Shown here in pieces: positions 1-8,812 of a stretch of 64,000 nt of DNA. Every line of letters begins with the position of its first letter. The first letter of the stretch is position 1. The notes below the pieces were generated by a model. The model saw only the letters and a list, made by a program, of their open reading frames with translations. It did no database searches and had not been told where the DNA came from. This DNA comes from Rhodospirillales bacterium (lineage in GTDB: Bacteria > Pseudomonadota > Alphaproteobacteria > Rhodospirillales > Casp-alpha2): contig JAJFII010000027.1 of the NCBI GenBank assembly GCA_021775095.1, positions 35,184-99,183 on the forward strand. The letters are read 5' to 3'. The position numbers and the translations under genes are program-made.

Positions 1-47
1 GTCGGGCATTTCCTATGGCGGTATCAGTTAGGGTTTTTGCCCTGGCT

Positions 48-89
48 CCTGCCGGGTTCGCAAATCCGCTGTTTGCCGGGCCCGGCAGG
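48..89. repeat. 9-bp inverted repeat near window start
   Basis: CCTGCCGGG at 48-56 pairs perfectly with CCCGGCAGG at 81-89, leaving a 24-nt loop. No T-run follows on either strand, so it is not a convincing terminator. It may belong to the 3' end of a transcript entering from outside the window. No coding region can be supported in the first 350 bases. Confidence 0.4.
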
Positions 90-104
90 ACAGCAAGGCT
101 TCAA

Positions 105-169
105 TTTACGTTTACGTTTACGTTTACGTTTACGTTTACGTTTACGTTTACGTTTACGTTAACGTAAAC
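105..169. promoter_or_regulatory. (TTTACG)9 tandem repeat ending in a perfect 18-bp palindrome
   Basis: Nine uninterrupted TTTACG units run from 105 to 158. The last unit runs into GTTTACGTTAACGTAAAC (152-169), which equals its own reverse complement. The palindrome and its TTTACGT half-site resemble, from memory, the sites proposed for LiuR-type MerR-family regulators of branched-chain amino acid and acyl-CoA catabolism. The position, about 185 bases before an acyl-CoA synthetase/LIV-type transporter operon, fits that role. The repeat may therefore be an operator whose half-site has expanded as a microsatellite. No MerR-family gene lies in the window. The repeat is seen directly; the regulator is inferred. 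Confidence 0.6.
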
Positions 170-353
170 TTATCCTTGTCATTGCCTTTCTGCTTGAGTA
201 GGACAAAGTGTGTCCTCATGATACGATGACCGACCGATCGACCGGAAAATCCGGCGTCGGGCTGCAAAGGGCAGCAAAGCTTTTACGATCTGCGGCGGTT
301 CCGAATAGGTGGTTTGTGCCCGGCGCAGAAAATAATGCAGGGAGTGTTATTGC

Positions 354-2318
354 GTGACAGGTCTCATGCCGTCCTCAGGTCTTCGTGACACGTTTCCAAA
401 ACTTTTGTTAGACAACGCCCGTCTGCGTGCCGACAAACCGGCCAACCGGGAAAAGGACTACGGCATCTGGCTGACCTGGTCCTGGTCCCAGATCGCCGAG
501 GAAATTCGCGCCCTGGCCTGTGGTTTAAAAGACCTGGGCGTCGAACCTGGTGATAAAGTGTGTGTATGTGGTGACAATCGACCGCATTTGTACTGGGCCC
601 TGACGGCCGTTCAGTCCCTGGGCGGCGTCCCGGTGCCGGTCTATCAGGATTCCGTCGCCGAGGAAATGCAGTATATCTACGATCATGCGGAAGCCAAATA
701 TGCAATTGTTGAAAACCAGGAGCAGGTCGACAAACTGCTCGAAATCAAACACCAGATCCCCAATCTAAAATCAATTGTTTACAACGATTCCCGGGGCATG
801 AGGCATTACGATCAGGGGTTTTTGCATCTTTATGCCGACGTTCAGGATCGGGGCCGGGCCTATGACGCCGCCTACCCAGATTTTTTCCTGTCCGCCGTTG
901 ACCAGGGCCAGGGCAGTGACACCTGCGCCATGCTGTATACCTCCGGCACCACGGGCCGGCCAAAAGGTGTTATGCTCAGTTTCGACAATTTGCTGATTAC
1001 CGCCAACAATGGCTGCATTCGGGAAGGCCTGAGCGAAGACGAAGAAACCCTGGCCTATTTACCCATGGCCTGGATTGGCGACAATATATTTTCCCATGCC
1101 CAGGCTTACTGTGCCGGTTATTGTGTCAGTTGCCCGGAAAGCAGCGATACGGTGATCGAGGATTTACGGGAAATTGGCCCGACCTATTTTTTCGCCCCGC
1201 CACGGATTTACGAGAGCCTGCTGACCACGGTGATGATCCGAATTGAGGATGCCGCTAAATCGAAACAACGGATGTTTCATTATTTTATGGGCGTCGCCAA
1301 ACGGGTTGGTATGGACATTCTGGACGGTAACCCCGTCGCCTTCGGTGATCGGCTGCTCTATGGAATCGGAAATATTCTGGTTTACAGCCCCCTTAAAAAT
1401 GTTTTGGGTTTATCCAGGGTGCGGGTCGGTTACACGGCTGGTGAAGCCATCGGACCTGACATTTTTATATTCTATCGGTCCCTGGGATTAAATCTCAAAC
1501 AACTCTATGCCTCGACCGAAGCCAGCGTCTTTATAACCATTCAGCCCGACGGTCAGGTCAATCCGGAATCCGCCGGCACGCCGGCCATTGATGTCGATGT
1601 CAAAATCACCGACAACGGCGAAGTCCTGTTTAAAAGCCCTGGCGTTTTTCAGGCCTATTTTAAAGACGAACAAGCCACCCGCGAAACCAAAACCGCTGAC
1701 GGTTGGGTGCGGACCGGTGACGCCGGATATATGGACGGTCAAGGCCATTTGCGGATCATTGATCGCTCCAAGGATGTGGGTAAATTACGCGACGGCACCT
1801 TGTTTGCGCCAAAATTCCTGGAAAACAAACTTAAGTTTTTTCCCCATATTAAAGAAGCCGTCACCTTCGGTCATGACCGGGATTATGTCAGCGCTTTTAT
1901 CAATATTGATCTGGAATCCGTCGGCAACTGGGCGGAACGGCGCAACATTGCCTATTCGGGTTATACGGATCTGGCCGGCCAGGACGCGGTCTATGACCTG
2001 ATCCAGACCTGTGTCGAACAGGTCAACGGGGATTTGGCCGCCGACGAAAAACTGTCCGGCTCGCAAATCAAGCGCTACCTGATATTGCACAAGGAACTGG
2101 ATGCCGATGACGGCGAACTGACGCGAACCCGCAAGTTACGCCGCCAGCCCATCGCCGAACGTTACGCCGAACTGATCGACGCGCTTTATTCCGGCAAAAC
2201 CCATTGCCCGGTTGAAGCCCAGGTGACCTACGAAGATGGCCGGACCGATACCATAAACGCTGATGTACAGATCCGCGACGCGATGACCCATGGGGCTTCG
2301 GTACGTGCGGCCGAATAG
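354..2318 (+). CDS. AMP-forming long-chain acyl-CoA synthetase-like protein
   Basis: A 654-residue member of the ANL adenylating family, expected to activate a fatty or other carboxylic acid with ATP and CoA in the cytoplasm. The AMP-binding motif YTSGTTGRPKG is at about 195-205. An STEAS-type motif, the GDAGY-type ATP motif and the hinge DRSKD follow in order. The length matches the large FadD15-like group rather than short-chain ligases. The GTG at 354 is chosen because GGGAG ends 9 bases upstream; an ATG at 366 lies further from it. The gene is followed after 11 bases by transporter genes, so the product probably activates what the ABC system imports. The exact substrate cannot be read from sequence. 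Confidence 0.9.
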   Translation: MTGLMPSSGLRDTFPKLLLDNARLRADKPANREKDYGIWLTWSWSQIAEEIRALACGLKDLGVEPGDKVCVCGDNRPHLYWALTAVQSLGGVPVPVYQDSVAEEMQYIYDHAEAKYAIVENQEQVDKLLEIKHQIPNLKSIVYNDSRGMRHYDQGFLHLYADVQDRGRAYDAAYPDFFLSAVDQGQGSDTCAMLYTSGTTGRPKGVMLSFDNLLITANNGCIREGLSEDEETLAYLPMAWIGDNIFSHAQAYCAGYCVSCPESSDTVIEDLREIGPTYFFAPPRIYESLLTTVMIRIEDAAKSKQRMFHYFMGVAKRVGMDILDGNPVAFGDRLLYGIGNILVYSPLKNVLGLSRVRVGYTAGEAIGPDIFIFYRSLGLNLKQLYASTEASVFITIQPDGQVNPESAGTPAIDVDVKITDNGEVLFKSPGVFQAYFKDEQATRETKTADGWVRTGDAGYMDGQGHLRIIDRSKDVGKLRDGTLFAPKFLENKLKFFPHIKEAVTFGHDRDYVSAFINIDLESVGNWAERRNIAYSGYTDLAGQDAVYDLIQTCVEQVNGDLAADEKLSGSQIKRYLILHKELDADDGELTRTRKLRRQPIAERYAELIDALYSGKTHCPVEAQVTYEDGRTDTINADVQIRDAMTHGASVRAAE

Positions 2319-2329
2319 GAAAACAATTT

Positions 2330-3121
2330 ATGTCTGAGCAAAACCGCAGCCCGGATATTCTTCTCAATGTTGAGGGTATCAGTTTGTCCTTTGGCGGCGT
2401 CAAAGCCCTAAACAACATTTCCTTCGATGTGCGCAAAGGCGAGATCAGAGCGATCATTGGGCCGAACGGTGCCGGTAAAAGTTCCATGCTGAACTGCATA
2501 AACGGTTTTTATCACCCGCAGGAAGGTCAGATCACCTTTAAGGGCGAGACCCGCAAACAGATGCAGCCCCACAAGGCCGCCGAACAGGGCATTGCCCGCA
2601 CCTTCCAGAACATTGCCCTGTTTAAGGGCATGTCGACGCTCGACAACATCATGACCGGGCGCAATTTAAAAATGAAAACCAATTTTCTCTGGCAGGCCCT
2701 GCACCTGGGCCCGGCCCGGCGTGAAGAAATGCAACACCGTGAAGCAGCCGAGCGGGTTATTGATTTTCTGGAAATCGAACAGATCCGAAAAACCCCGGTG
2801 GGTCGCCTGCCCTACGGTCTGCAAAAGCGGGTTGAACTGGGGCGCGCCCTCGCGGCGGAACCGGACCTGCTGTTGCTCGATGAACCCATGGCCGGCATGA
2901 ACCACGAAGAAAAGGAAGATATGTGCCGTTATATATTGGATGTGAACGATCAGCTCGGCACGACCATTGTGCTGATAGAACACGACATGAGCGTGGTCAT
3001 GGATATTTCAGACCGTGTTGTGGTCCTCGATTACGGCAAATTGCTGGCCGACGGCACGCCCGATGTGGTGCGCGCCAACCAAGATGTCATCAACGCCTAC
3101 CTGGGTGTCACACATGAATAG
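2330..3121 (+). CDS. LIV-type ABC transporter ATPase (LivG-like)
   Basis: A 263-residue ATP-binding subunit of a branched-chain amino acid/carboxylate-type importer. Walker A GPNGAGKSS is at 44-52. The Q-loop region ARTFQNIALF, a divergent signature LPYGLQKRVE and Walker B LLLLDEP follow, then the C-terminal TPDVVRANQDVINAYLG stretch typical of LivG. It starts 11 bases after the acyl-CoA synthetase and ends 12 bases before the permease gene, so it belongs to one operon with them. The signature lacks the usual LSGG, as in many LivG proteins in this acyl-CoA-ligase-linked arrangement. The substrate is more likely an organic or aromatic acid than an amino acid (inference from context). Confidence 0.92.
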   Translation: MSEQNRSPDILLNVEGISLSFGGVKALNNISFDVRKGEIRAIIGPNGAGKSSMLNCINGFYHPQEGQITFKGETRKQMQPHKAAEQGIARTFQNIALFKGMSTLDNIMTGRNLKMKTNFLWQALHLGPARREEMQHREAAERVIDFLEIEQIRKTPVGRLPYGLQKRVELGRALAAEPDLLLLDEPMAGMNHEEKEDMCRYILDVNDQLGTTIVLIEHDMSVVMDISDRVVVLDYGKLLADGTPDVVRANQDVINAYLGVTHE

Positions 3122-3133
3122 GGTTCGCTAATC

Positions 3134-4069
3134 ATGGAATTTATGGAAAACGTCTTTGTCCTGCCGTTTCTGGACATCGCTGACAGTCCGGTGTTTTTCC
3201 TGGAAGTGATCATCAGCGGGTTGTTGTCGGGTGTCATGTATTCCCTGGTGGCCCTCGGGTTCGTGCTGATCTTCAAAGCCTCCGGCGTATTTAATTTTGC
3301 CCAGGGCGCGATGGTTTTATTTGCCGCCCTGACCCTGGTCGGGCTTATGGAACAGGGCGTTCCGGTAGTCATTGCGATCCTCCTGACCGCCTTGCTTATG
3401 GTGGTCCTGGCCATACTGATCGAACATATGATGCTCCGCCATTTGGTTAATCAGGAAGGCATTATTCTGTTTATGGCGACCATTGGCCTGAACTTCATTC
3501 TTGAAGGCGTTGGCCAGATTGCCTGGGGGTCGGATGTGAAAAAACTGGATATCGGAATCCCCGACCAGTCCTTCGAATATGCAGGCATGCTGTTTAACAC
3601 CCTCGATTTATCCGCCGCCCTGATCGCCGCGATTATGGTCACGACCCTGGCCCTGTTTTTCCAGTATACGGGCACCGGACGGGCCTTGCGCGCCGTCGCC
3701 GACGATCATCAGGCGGCCCTTTCCGTCGGCATCCCGCTTAAATCCATTTGGATTATTGTCTGGTCAGTGGCCGGTCTTGTGGCGCTTGTCGCCGGCATCC
3801 TGTGGGGCACCAAGGTGGGGGTTCAGTTTTCCCTGGTATTGATTGCCCTGAAGGCCCTGCCGGTGCTGATTCTCGGCGGCTTTACGTCGGTCCCGGGGGC
3901 AATTATCGGTGGCCTGATCATTGGTGTCGGTGAAAAAGTTGTTGAAGTGTATTGGGGGCCGGCCTTTGGCGGTGCCATTGAGGGTTGGTTTGCCTATATG
4001 CTGGCCCTGGCCTTTCTGATGTTCCGTCCGCAGGGCCTGTTTGGCGAAAAAATAATCGAGAGGGTATAA
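3134..4069 (+). CDS. LIV-type ABC transporter permease (LivH-like)
   Basis: A 311-residue inner-membrane permease with about eight hydrophobic segments. It has the characteristic N-terminal stretch SGLLSGVMYSLVALGFVLIF and the GVFNFAQGAMV motif seen in LivH. The C-terminal part contains the conserved ALKALPVLILGG and GAIIGGLIIGVGE helices, and the tail MFRPQGLFGEK is a LivH/LivM hallmark. It forms the translocation channel with the next gene product. It sits 12 bases after the ATPase gene and 7 bases before the second permease. Confidence 0.92.
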   Translation: MEFMENVFVLPFLDIADSPVFFLEVIISGLLSGVMYSLVALGFVLIFKASGVFNFAQGAMVLFAALTLVGLMEQGVPVVIAILLTALLMVVLAILIEHMMLRHLVNQEGIILFMATIGLNFILEGVGQIAWGSDVKKLDIGIPDQSFEYAGMLFNTLDLSAALIAAIMVTTLALFFQYTGTGRALRAVADDHQAALSVGIPLKSIWIIVWSVAGLVALVAGILWGTKVGVQFSLVLIALKALPVLILGGFTSVPGAIIGGLIIGVGEKVVEVYWGPAFGGAIEGWFAYMLALAFLMFRPQGLFGEKIIERV

Positions 4070-4076
4070 ATCTACA

Positions 4077-5153
4077 ATGTTTTATCGTGAAGCCGGCCAG
4101 TTCAAAAACACCTATCATGCCGATCAGGCGATTTTCCCGATCATTCAGGACCGCTGGTTTATGGCTCTTGTATTGCTCGTCGCCTTTGTTGTAATTCCCC
4201 TGTGGGCCAATGAATATTGGTTTCAGGCGGTTTTGATTCCCCTCTATATATACGCCATCGCCGCGATCGGCCTGAACATCCTCACCGGTTACGCCGGTCA
4301 GGTCAGTCTGGGGACCGGGGCCTTTATGGCCATTGGCGCTTACGCCACCTACAAATTGTGCACGGCGTTCCCGGATCTGAATATCCTGATTGTATTTGTC
4401 ATCTCCGGGTTTTTTGCGGCGGGCGTCGGCATTGTTTTTGGGATCCCCAGTTTGCGCATTAAAGGGTTTTACCTGGCCGTCGCCACCCTGGCCGCCCAGT
4501 TTTTTATCCTTTGGCTCTTTAACAAGGTCGGGTGGTTTTACAACAACAACCCGTCCGGCACCATAACCGCGCCGCCGCGCGAACTGTTTGGCATCATGAT
4601 CACCGGGCCCGAAGCCCATGCCTTGACCCGCTATTACGTCAGTCTGGGATTTTTGTCGGTAATGGCTTTGGCTGCCAAAAACCTGGTGCGTGGCCGTGTC
4701 GGCCGGTCCTGGATGGCCATCCGCGATATGGATATTGCCGCCGAAATCATCGGCATAGAACCCTTAAAAACCAAATTGATGGCGTTTGCCATCAGCTCGT
4801 TTTATTGCGGTGTTGCCGGCGCACTTTTTATTTTCTGCTGGCTCGGCAGTGCCGAGACGGAGGCCTTTGATATCTTCCTGTCGTTCCAGATTATGTTTAT
4901 GATCATTATCGGCGGATTGGGCAGTATCATGGGATCGATCATGGGGGCGGCCTTCATCACCCTGCTGCCGATCTTTTTAACCAATGTGCCACCGATGATT
5001 GGCATCCCCATTGCCACCGACCTGTCGAAGCATATTGAAGAGATTATTTTTGGTGTCTTGATTGTATTTTTCTTGATTGCCGAACCCCATGGACTGGCCC
5101 GGTTGTGGCAAATTGCCAAGGAGAAATTAAGACAATGGCCGTTCCCCTATTGA
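4077..5153 (+). CDS. LIV-type ABC transporter permease (LivM-like)
   Basis: A 358-residue inner-membrane permease that pairs with the LivH-like protein. It has the LivM-type core GLNILTGYAGQVSLGTGAF near residue 70, the segment GIPSLRIKGFYLAVATLAAQF, and the cytoplasmic EAA-like loop SWMAIRDMDIAAEIIGIEPLKTKLMAFAIS (described here in parts). The C-terminus ends in AEPHGLARLW, as in the family. An ATG directly follows the preceding stop. About 126 bases, including the inverted repeat ACCGTT/AACGGT at 5180-5198, separate it from the binding-protein gene. Confidence 0.92.
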   Translation: MFYREAGQFKNTYHADQAIFPIIQDRWFMALVLLVAFVVIPLWANEYWFQAVLIPLYIYAIAAIGLNILTGYAGQVSLGTGAFMAIGAYATYKLCTAFPDLNILIVFVISGFFAAGVGIVFGIPSLRIKGFYLAVATLAAQFFILWLFNKVGWFYNNNPSGTITAPPRELFGIMITGPEAHALTRYYVSLGFLSVMALAAKNLVRGRVGRSWMAIRDMDIAAEIIGIEPLKTKLMAFAISSFYCGVAGALFIFCWLGSAETEAFDIFLSFQIMFMIIIGGLGSIMGSIMGAAFITLLPIFLTNVPPMIGIPIATDLSKHIEEIIFGVLIVFFLIAEPHGLARLWQIAKEKLRQWPFPY

Positions 5154-5279
5154 CGCCGTGGGGAACAAACACACGATTGACCGTTGCCGGTGAACGGTAG
5201 CGTGTTAAGGTCGAAGAACCGAAGACAATTCGTTCAGGGTTCGGTAGACCAATTGGGAGAAACCAAAGGGAGAAGACCA

Positions 5280-6587
5280 ATGAAGATACGCAATTTACTT
5301 CTCACCGCCGCAGGCATGGCCGTCTGTGCAGTGGGAATAATGGAATCGAAGATAGCGGCAGCGGAACAGTTTTTTCCAATGCTCGTATACCGCACCGGCC
5401 CCTACGCGCCAAACGGTATTCCCGTGGCCAACGGGTTTCGCGACTATTACACCATGATCAACGCCCGTGATGGCGGCATCAACGGGGTTAAGGTGTCGTT
5501 CGAGGAATGTGAAACCAAATACAACACCAAACTGGGTGTGGAATGTTACGAAAAACTCAAGGGCAAAGGGGCCACTTTATTTAACCCCTATTCAACCGGC
5601 ATTACCTATCAGTTGATCCCAAAGGCACGGGTCGACAAAATCCCCATTCTGTCGATGGGCTATGGCCGCACAGCGGCGGCAGATGGACGGGTCTTCCAGT
5701 GGACCTTTAATTTTCCGACCACCTATTGGTCGCAGGCCTCGACTTTTGTTAAATATGTGGCAACCCAGGAAGGTGGCCTCGATAAACTAAACGGCGTCCA
5801 TATTGCTCACATTTATCACAACTCGGCCTATGGCAAAGAAGCCAACCCGACCTTGGACGCCTTGTCCGAAAAATACGGTTATAAACTCACCAAAATCGCC
5901 GTTGACCATCCCGGTCAGGAACAAAAAGCCGCCTGGCTGCAGGTACGCCGTAAACGACCGGACTGGATTTTCATGTCTGGCTGGGGAGTAATGAACCAGG
6001 TCGCCATCAAAGAAGCGGTCTCCACCGGTTTCCCGATGGATCATTTCGTTGGTAACTGGTGGTCCGGGTCCGAGGCCGACACGGTACCGGCCGGCGACGG
6101 CGCCTTTGGTTATAAATCCGCAGCCCTGCATGGCACCGGCACCGATTGGCCAGTCATTCAGGATATCATCAAACATGTGTACGGCGGCGACATGGCATTG
6201 GCGGCGGAGAACAAAGTCGGCGAAGTGCTGTACAACCGGGCCGTATTGAACGGCATGTTTGGGATCGAAGCCGTGCGCACGGCGCAAGGCAAATATGGCA
6301 ACAAACAGATGACCGGAGAACAGGTGCGCTGGGGATTGGAAAACCTCGATATCAGCAATGCCAAACTCAAGGCCCTGGGTATGGAAGGGTTCACACAACC
6401 TTTTAAGGTCTCCTGCAAGGATCACGAAACCGGTGGCCCGGTCGCCTTCCAGCAATGGACAGGTAAGGGATGGCAGTTTGTGTCCGACTGGATCACGCCG
6501 ATCACGGAAGTTGTCCGGCCGATGGTCGAGGAAGCTGCTGCGGCCTACGCCAAAGAAAATAAAATCACCCCCGTTAACTGTGGGTGA
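5280..6587 (+). CDS. Periplasmic substrate-binding protein of the LIV-type ABC transporter
   Basis: A periplasmic binding protein of the type I fold, 435 residues from the ATG at 5280. That start is preferred over the upstream in-frame ATG at 5184 because AAGGGAGAAG ends 5-6 bases before it and it gives a normal signal peptide: MKIRNLL, a hydrophobic stretch, then cleavage near AAAEQ. The mature protein begins with the family-typical YRTGPYAPNG and continues with INARDGGINGVKV and a YSTGITYQLIP segment. It captures the ligand for the permease pair encoded just upstream. A small inverted repeat in the leader at 5180-5198 may help set its higher expression relative to the permeases (inference). 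Confidence 0.9.
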   Translation: MKIRNLLLTAAGMAVCAVGIMESKIAAAEQFFPMLVYRTGPYAPNGIPVANGFRDYYTMINARDGGINGVKVSFEECETKYNTKLGVECYEKLKGKGATLFNPYSTGITYQLIPKARVDKIPILSMGYGRTAAADGRVFQWTFNFPTTYWSQASTFVKYVATQEGGLDKLNGVHIAHIYHNSAYGKEANPTLDALSEKYGYKLTKIAVDHPGQEQKAAWLQVRRKRPDWIFMSGWGVMNQVAIKEAVSTGFPMDHFVGNWWSGSEADTVPAGDGAFGYKSAALHGTGTDWPVIQDIIKHVYGGDMALAAENKVGEVLYNRAVLNGMFGIEAVRTAQGKYGNKQMTGEQVRWGLENLDISNAKLKALGMEGFTQPFKVSCKDHETGGPVAFQQWTGKGWQFVSDWITPITEVVRPMVEEAAAAYAKENKITPVNCG

Positions 6588-6596
6588 GGCAGGACC

Positions 6597-7442
6597 ATGA
6601 CGGCTGAAGCCGTACGTCAGACGGGGGGGGCTGCCCAGGCGGCAGCCCCCCTTCTTACCGTCAACAATATTGAAGTCATTTATGACCATGTTATTCTGGT
6701 CCTGAAGGGGGTGTCGCTTGCGGTGCCCGACGGCGGCATCGTTGCCCTGTTGGGAGCCAATGGGGCGGGCAAAACAACCACGCTCAAGGCCGTATCCAAT
6801 TTGTTACGGGCCGAGCGCGGCGAGGTCACCAAGGGTTCCATTGAAGCCATGGGTGAACGCATCGATTCCCTGTCGTCCAACGAACTGGTCCGCCGCGGTA
6901 TCATCCAGGTGATGGAGGGGCGCCATTGTTTTGAGCACCTGACCGTTGAAGAAAACCTGATGACCGGTGCCTATACCCGCCGGGACGGACGGGCGGCCAT
7001 CGCCCAGTCCTTGGAAAAGGTCTATCATTATTTCCCCCGCTTGCGGGAACGCCGAACCAGCCAGGCCGGATATACGTCGGGGGGCGAGCAACAAATGACC
7101 GCCATTGGCCGGGCGTTGATGGCCAACCCAAAAATGATTTTATTGGATGAGCCGTCCATGGGACTGGCACCACAACTGGTCGAAGAAATTTTTGAGATTG
7201 TCAGCGACTTAAACAAACAGGAAAAAGTCAGTTTTCTGTTGGCCGAACAAAATACCATGGTTGCCCTGCGGTATGCCGAGTACGGATATATCCTGGAAAA
7301 CGGTCGGGTCGTCATGGACGGCGATGCGGCGTCGCTGCGCGAGAACGAAGACGTAAAAGAATTTTATTTGGGCCTGGCGTCCGGTGGGCGAAAAAGTTTT
7401 CGCGACGTCAAACATTATCGTCGCCGCAAACGCTGGCTGTGA
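6597..7442 (+). CDS. LIV-type ABC transporter second ATPase (LivF-like)
   Basis: A 281-residue ATPase. Walker A GANGAGKTT is at 53-61. The signature is TSGGEQQM rather than LSGGEQQ, and Walker B is MILLDEPSMGLAP. It pairs with the LivG-like subunit. Compared with classical LivF (about 235 residues) it has an Ala/Gly-rich N-terminal extension and a basic C-terminal tail, SFRDVKHYRRRKRWL, seen in LivF proteins of acyl-CoA-ligase-linked operons. The N-terminal codons contain an 11-bp perfect GC stem-loop (6625-6651). It starts 9 bases after the binding-protein stop codon. Confidence 0.9.
   Translation: MTAEAVRQTGGAAQAAAPLLTVNNIEVIYDHVILVLKGVSLAVPDGGIVALLGANGAGKTTTLKAVSNLLRAERGEVTKGSIEAMGERIDSLSSNELVRRGIIQVMEGRHCFEHLTVEENLMTGAYTRRDGRAAIAQSLEKVYHYFPRLRERRTSQAGYTSGGEQQMTAIGRALMANPKMILLDEPSMGLAPQLVEEIFEIVSDLNKQEKVSFLLAEQNTMVALRYAEYGYILENGRVVMDGDAASLRENEDVKEFYLGLASGGRKSFRDVKHYRRRKRWL
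6623..6651 (+). repeat. Perfect 11-bp GC stem-loop and G8 run inside the start of livF-like gene
   Basis: GGGGGGCTGCC at 6625-6635 pairs with GGCAGCCCCCC at 6641-6651 around a 5-base loop, and eight consecutive G residues run from 6623 to 6630. The hairpin begins 28 bases after the ATG and is followed by CTTCTTACC, a poor T-tract. It could slow translation or transcription between the binding-protein and LivF cistrons, and the G8 tract is prone to slippage. The structure is seen directly; the effect is inferred. Confidence 0.6.
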
Positions 7443-7459
7443 TCAAATGAATAAAACCA

Positions 7460-8722
7460 ATGCCCCCCTTTGAATATTATGACGAGCTGGAAATCCGCCC
7501 GCCCGAGGTCCGCGATGCCGACCTGATGGCCCGACTGGCCGGACAAATTACCAATGCAAAAGAAAACGCACCTTTTTTCGCTAACCTCTTAAAAGACGTC
7601 GATGCCCGAGCCATAACCGACCGGCGCGCCCTGGCCGACCTGCCGGTCACCCGAAAATCAGATCTGATCGAATTGCAAACCCTGGCAAAACCCTTTGGCG
7701 GTTTGACAACCCGGATACCGGGCCAGTTGAAACGGATCTTTCAATCGCCTGGCCCGATTTACGACCCGGAGGGTTATGGCGAAGACTGGTGGCGCACGGC
7801 CCGGGCCCTGTTTGCCGCCGGCATCCGAGCCGGTGACATCCTGCACAATACCTTTTCCTATCACCTGACCCCGGCCGGCATTATGATCGAAACCGGGGCG
7901 GCGAAACTGGGCTGCGCCGTGGTCCCGGCCGGGGTCGGCAATACGGAACTCCAGGTCCGGGCCATAGCCGACATTCGCCCGACCGGATATGTCGGCACCC
8001 CGTCTTTCCTTAAAATCATCCTGGAAAAAGCCGCTGAAATGGGCCAGGACGTGTCGTCCATGTCGAAGGGACTGGTCGGCGGTGAAGCGTTTTTCCCGAA
8101 CCAGCGCCGGGAACTGGCCGATCTCAGCGTGGTTTGCACACAGATTTACGCAAGCGCCGATATTGGCAACATCGCTTTCGAATCCGCTTCTCAGGAGGGG
8201 CTAATTGTCGATGAAGGGTTGCTCGTTGAAATCGTCCGCCCGGGCACCGGCGACCCGGTCGAAGCGGGCGAAGTCGGCGAAGTGGTGGTCACCACCTTTG
8301 TTCCCGAATACCCGCTCATTCGATTTGCCACCGGTGACCTGTCGGCGGTCCTGCCCGGCGTCAGCCCCTGCGGGCGGACCAACATGCGCCTCAAAGGCTG
8401 GATGGGACGGGCCGATCAAACCACCAAAGTCAGGGGCATGTTTGTCCACCCCAAACAGGTCGCCGATGTGGTCGACCGCCACCCGGAAGTGATGAAAGCC
8501 CGCCTGCTGGTCGACCAGCGGGACGGCGCCGACGTCATGACCCTGTCGTGCGAAGTCGCCGACCCGGAGACCACGGCCGGCGGCAAAGACGCCCTGCTCG
8601 CCGAAATATCCGCCTCCATCCAGGCGGTCTGCAAAGTTCGCGGCGAAGTCGGTTTCGCCGAACCGGGCAGCCTGCCCAACGATGGCAAGGTGATCGACGA
8701 TATCCGCGAGTTTGAGGGCTAA
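7460..8722 (+). CDS. Phenylacetate-CoA ligase-like AMP-binding protein
   Basis: A 420-residue protein of the phenylacetate-CoA ligase branch of the ANL superfamily (PaaK-like). The N-terminus (FEYYDELEIRPPEVR) and a FSYHLTPAG segment near residue 135 are typical of the group. Further on come GGEAFFPNQR, the YASADIGNIAFE stretch, and the C-terminal GRADQTTKVRGMFVHPKQV hinge that turns the small domain. It probably forms an aryl- or alkyl-CoA thioester in the cytoplasm. As the last gene of the transporter operon it gives the cluster two different CoA-ligase types. Substrate unknown. Confidence 0.85.
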   Translation: MPPFEYYDELEIRPPEVRDADLMARLAGQITNAKENAPFFANLLKDVDARAITDRRALADLPVTRKSDLIELQTLAKPFGGLTTRIPGQLKRIFQSPGPIYDPEGYGEDWWRTARALFAAGIRAGDILHNTFSYHLTPAGIMIETGAAKLGCAVVPAGVGNTELQVRAIADIRPTGYVGTPSFLKIILEKAAEMGQDVSSMSKGLVGGEAFFPNQRRELADLSVVCTQIYASADIGNIAFESASQEGLIVDEGLLVEIVRPGTGDPVEAGEVGEVVVTTFVPEYPLIRFATGDLSAVLPGVSPCGRTNMRLKGWMGRADQTTKVRGMFVHPKQVADVVDRHPEVMKARLLVDQRDGADVMTLSCEVADPETTAGGKDALLAEISASIQAVCKVRGEVGFAEPGSLPNDGKVIDDIREFEG

Positions 8723-8739
8723 GGGGACTTAAGGGCCCT

Positions 8740-8752
8740 GCCTCAATGAGGC
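8740..8752 (+). repeat. Small hairpin after the ligase gene
   Basis: GCCTC at 8740-8744 pairs with GAGGC at 8748-8752 around AAT. No T-run follows, so it is at best a weak mRNA 3' structure for the operon. Confidence 0.25.
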
Positions 8753-8812
8753 ACAATTGCCCGTAAATGACCTAAAAGTTTGCATAAAGTCGCCATAATT
8801 GCCGCCTAGATT

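Noticed and set aside
3918..4619. 233-residue - strand frame
   Set aside because: Antisense to the permease genes, polar text opposite membrane helices.
5787..6689. 300-residue - strand frame
   Set aside because: Antisense shadow of the binding-protein gene; no ribosome site or motif.
8170..8185. TTCGAATCC reminiscent of a tRNA T-loop
   Set aside because: It lies inside the ligase ORF with no acceptor or anticodon stem around it; no tRNA found in the window.
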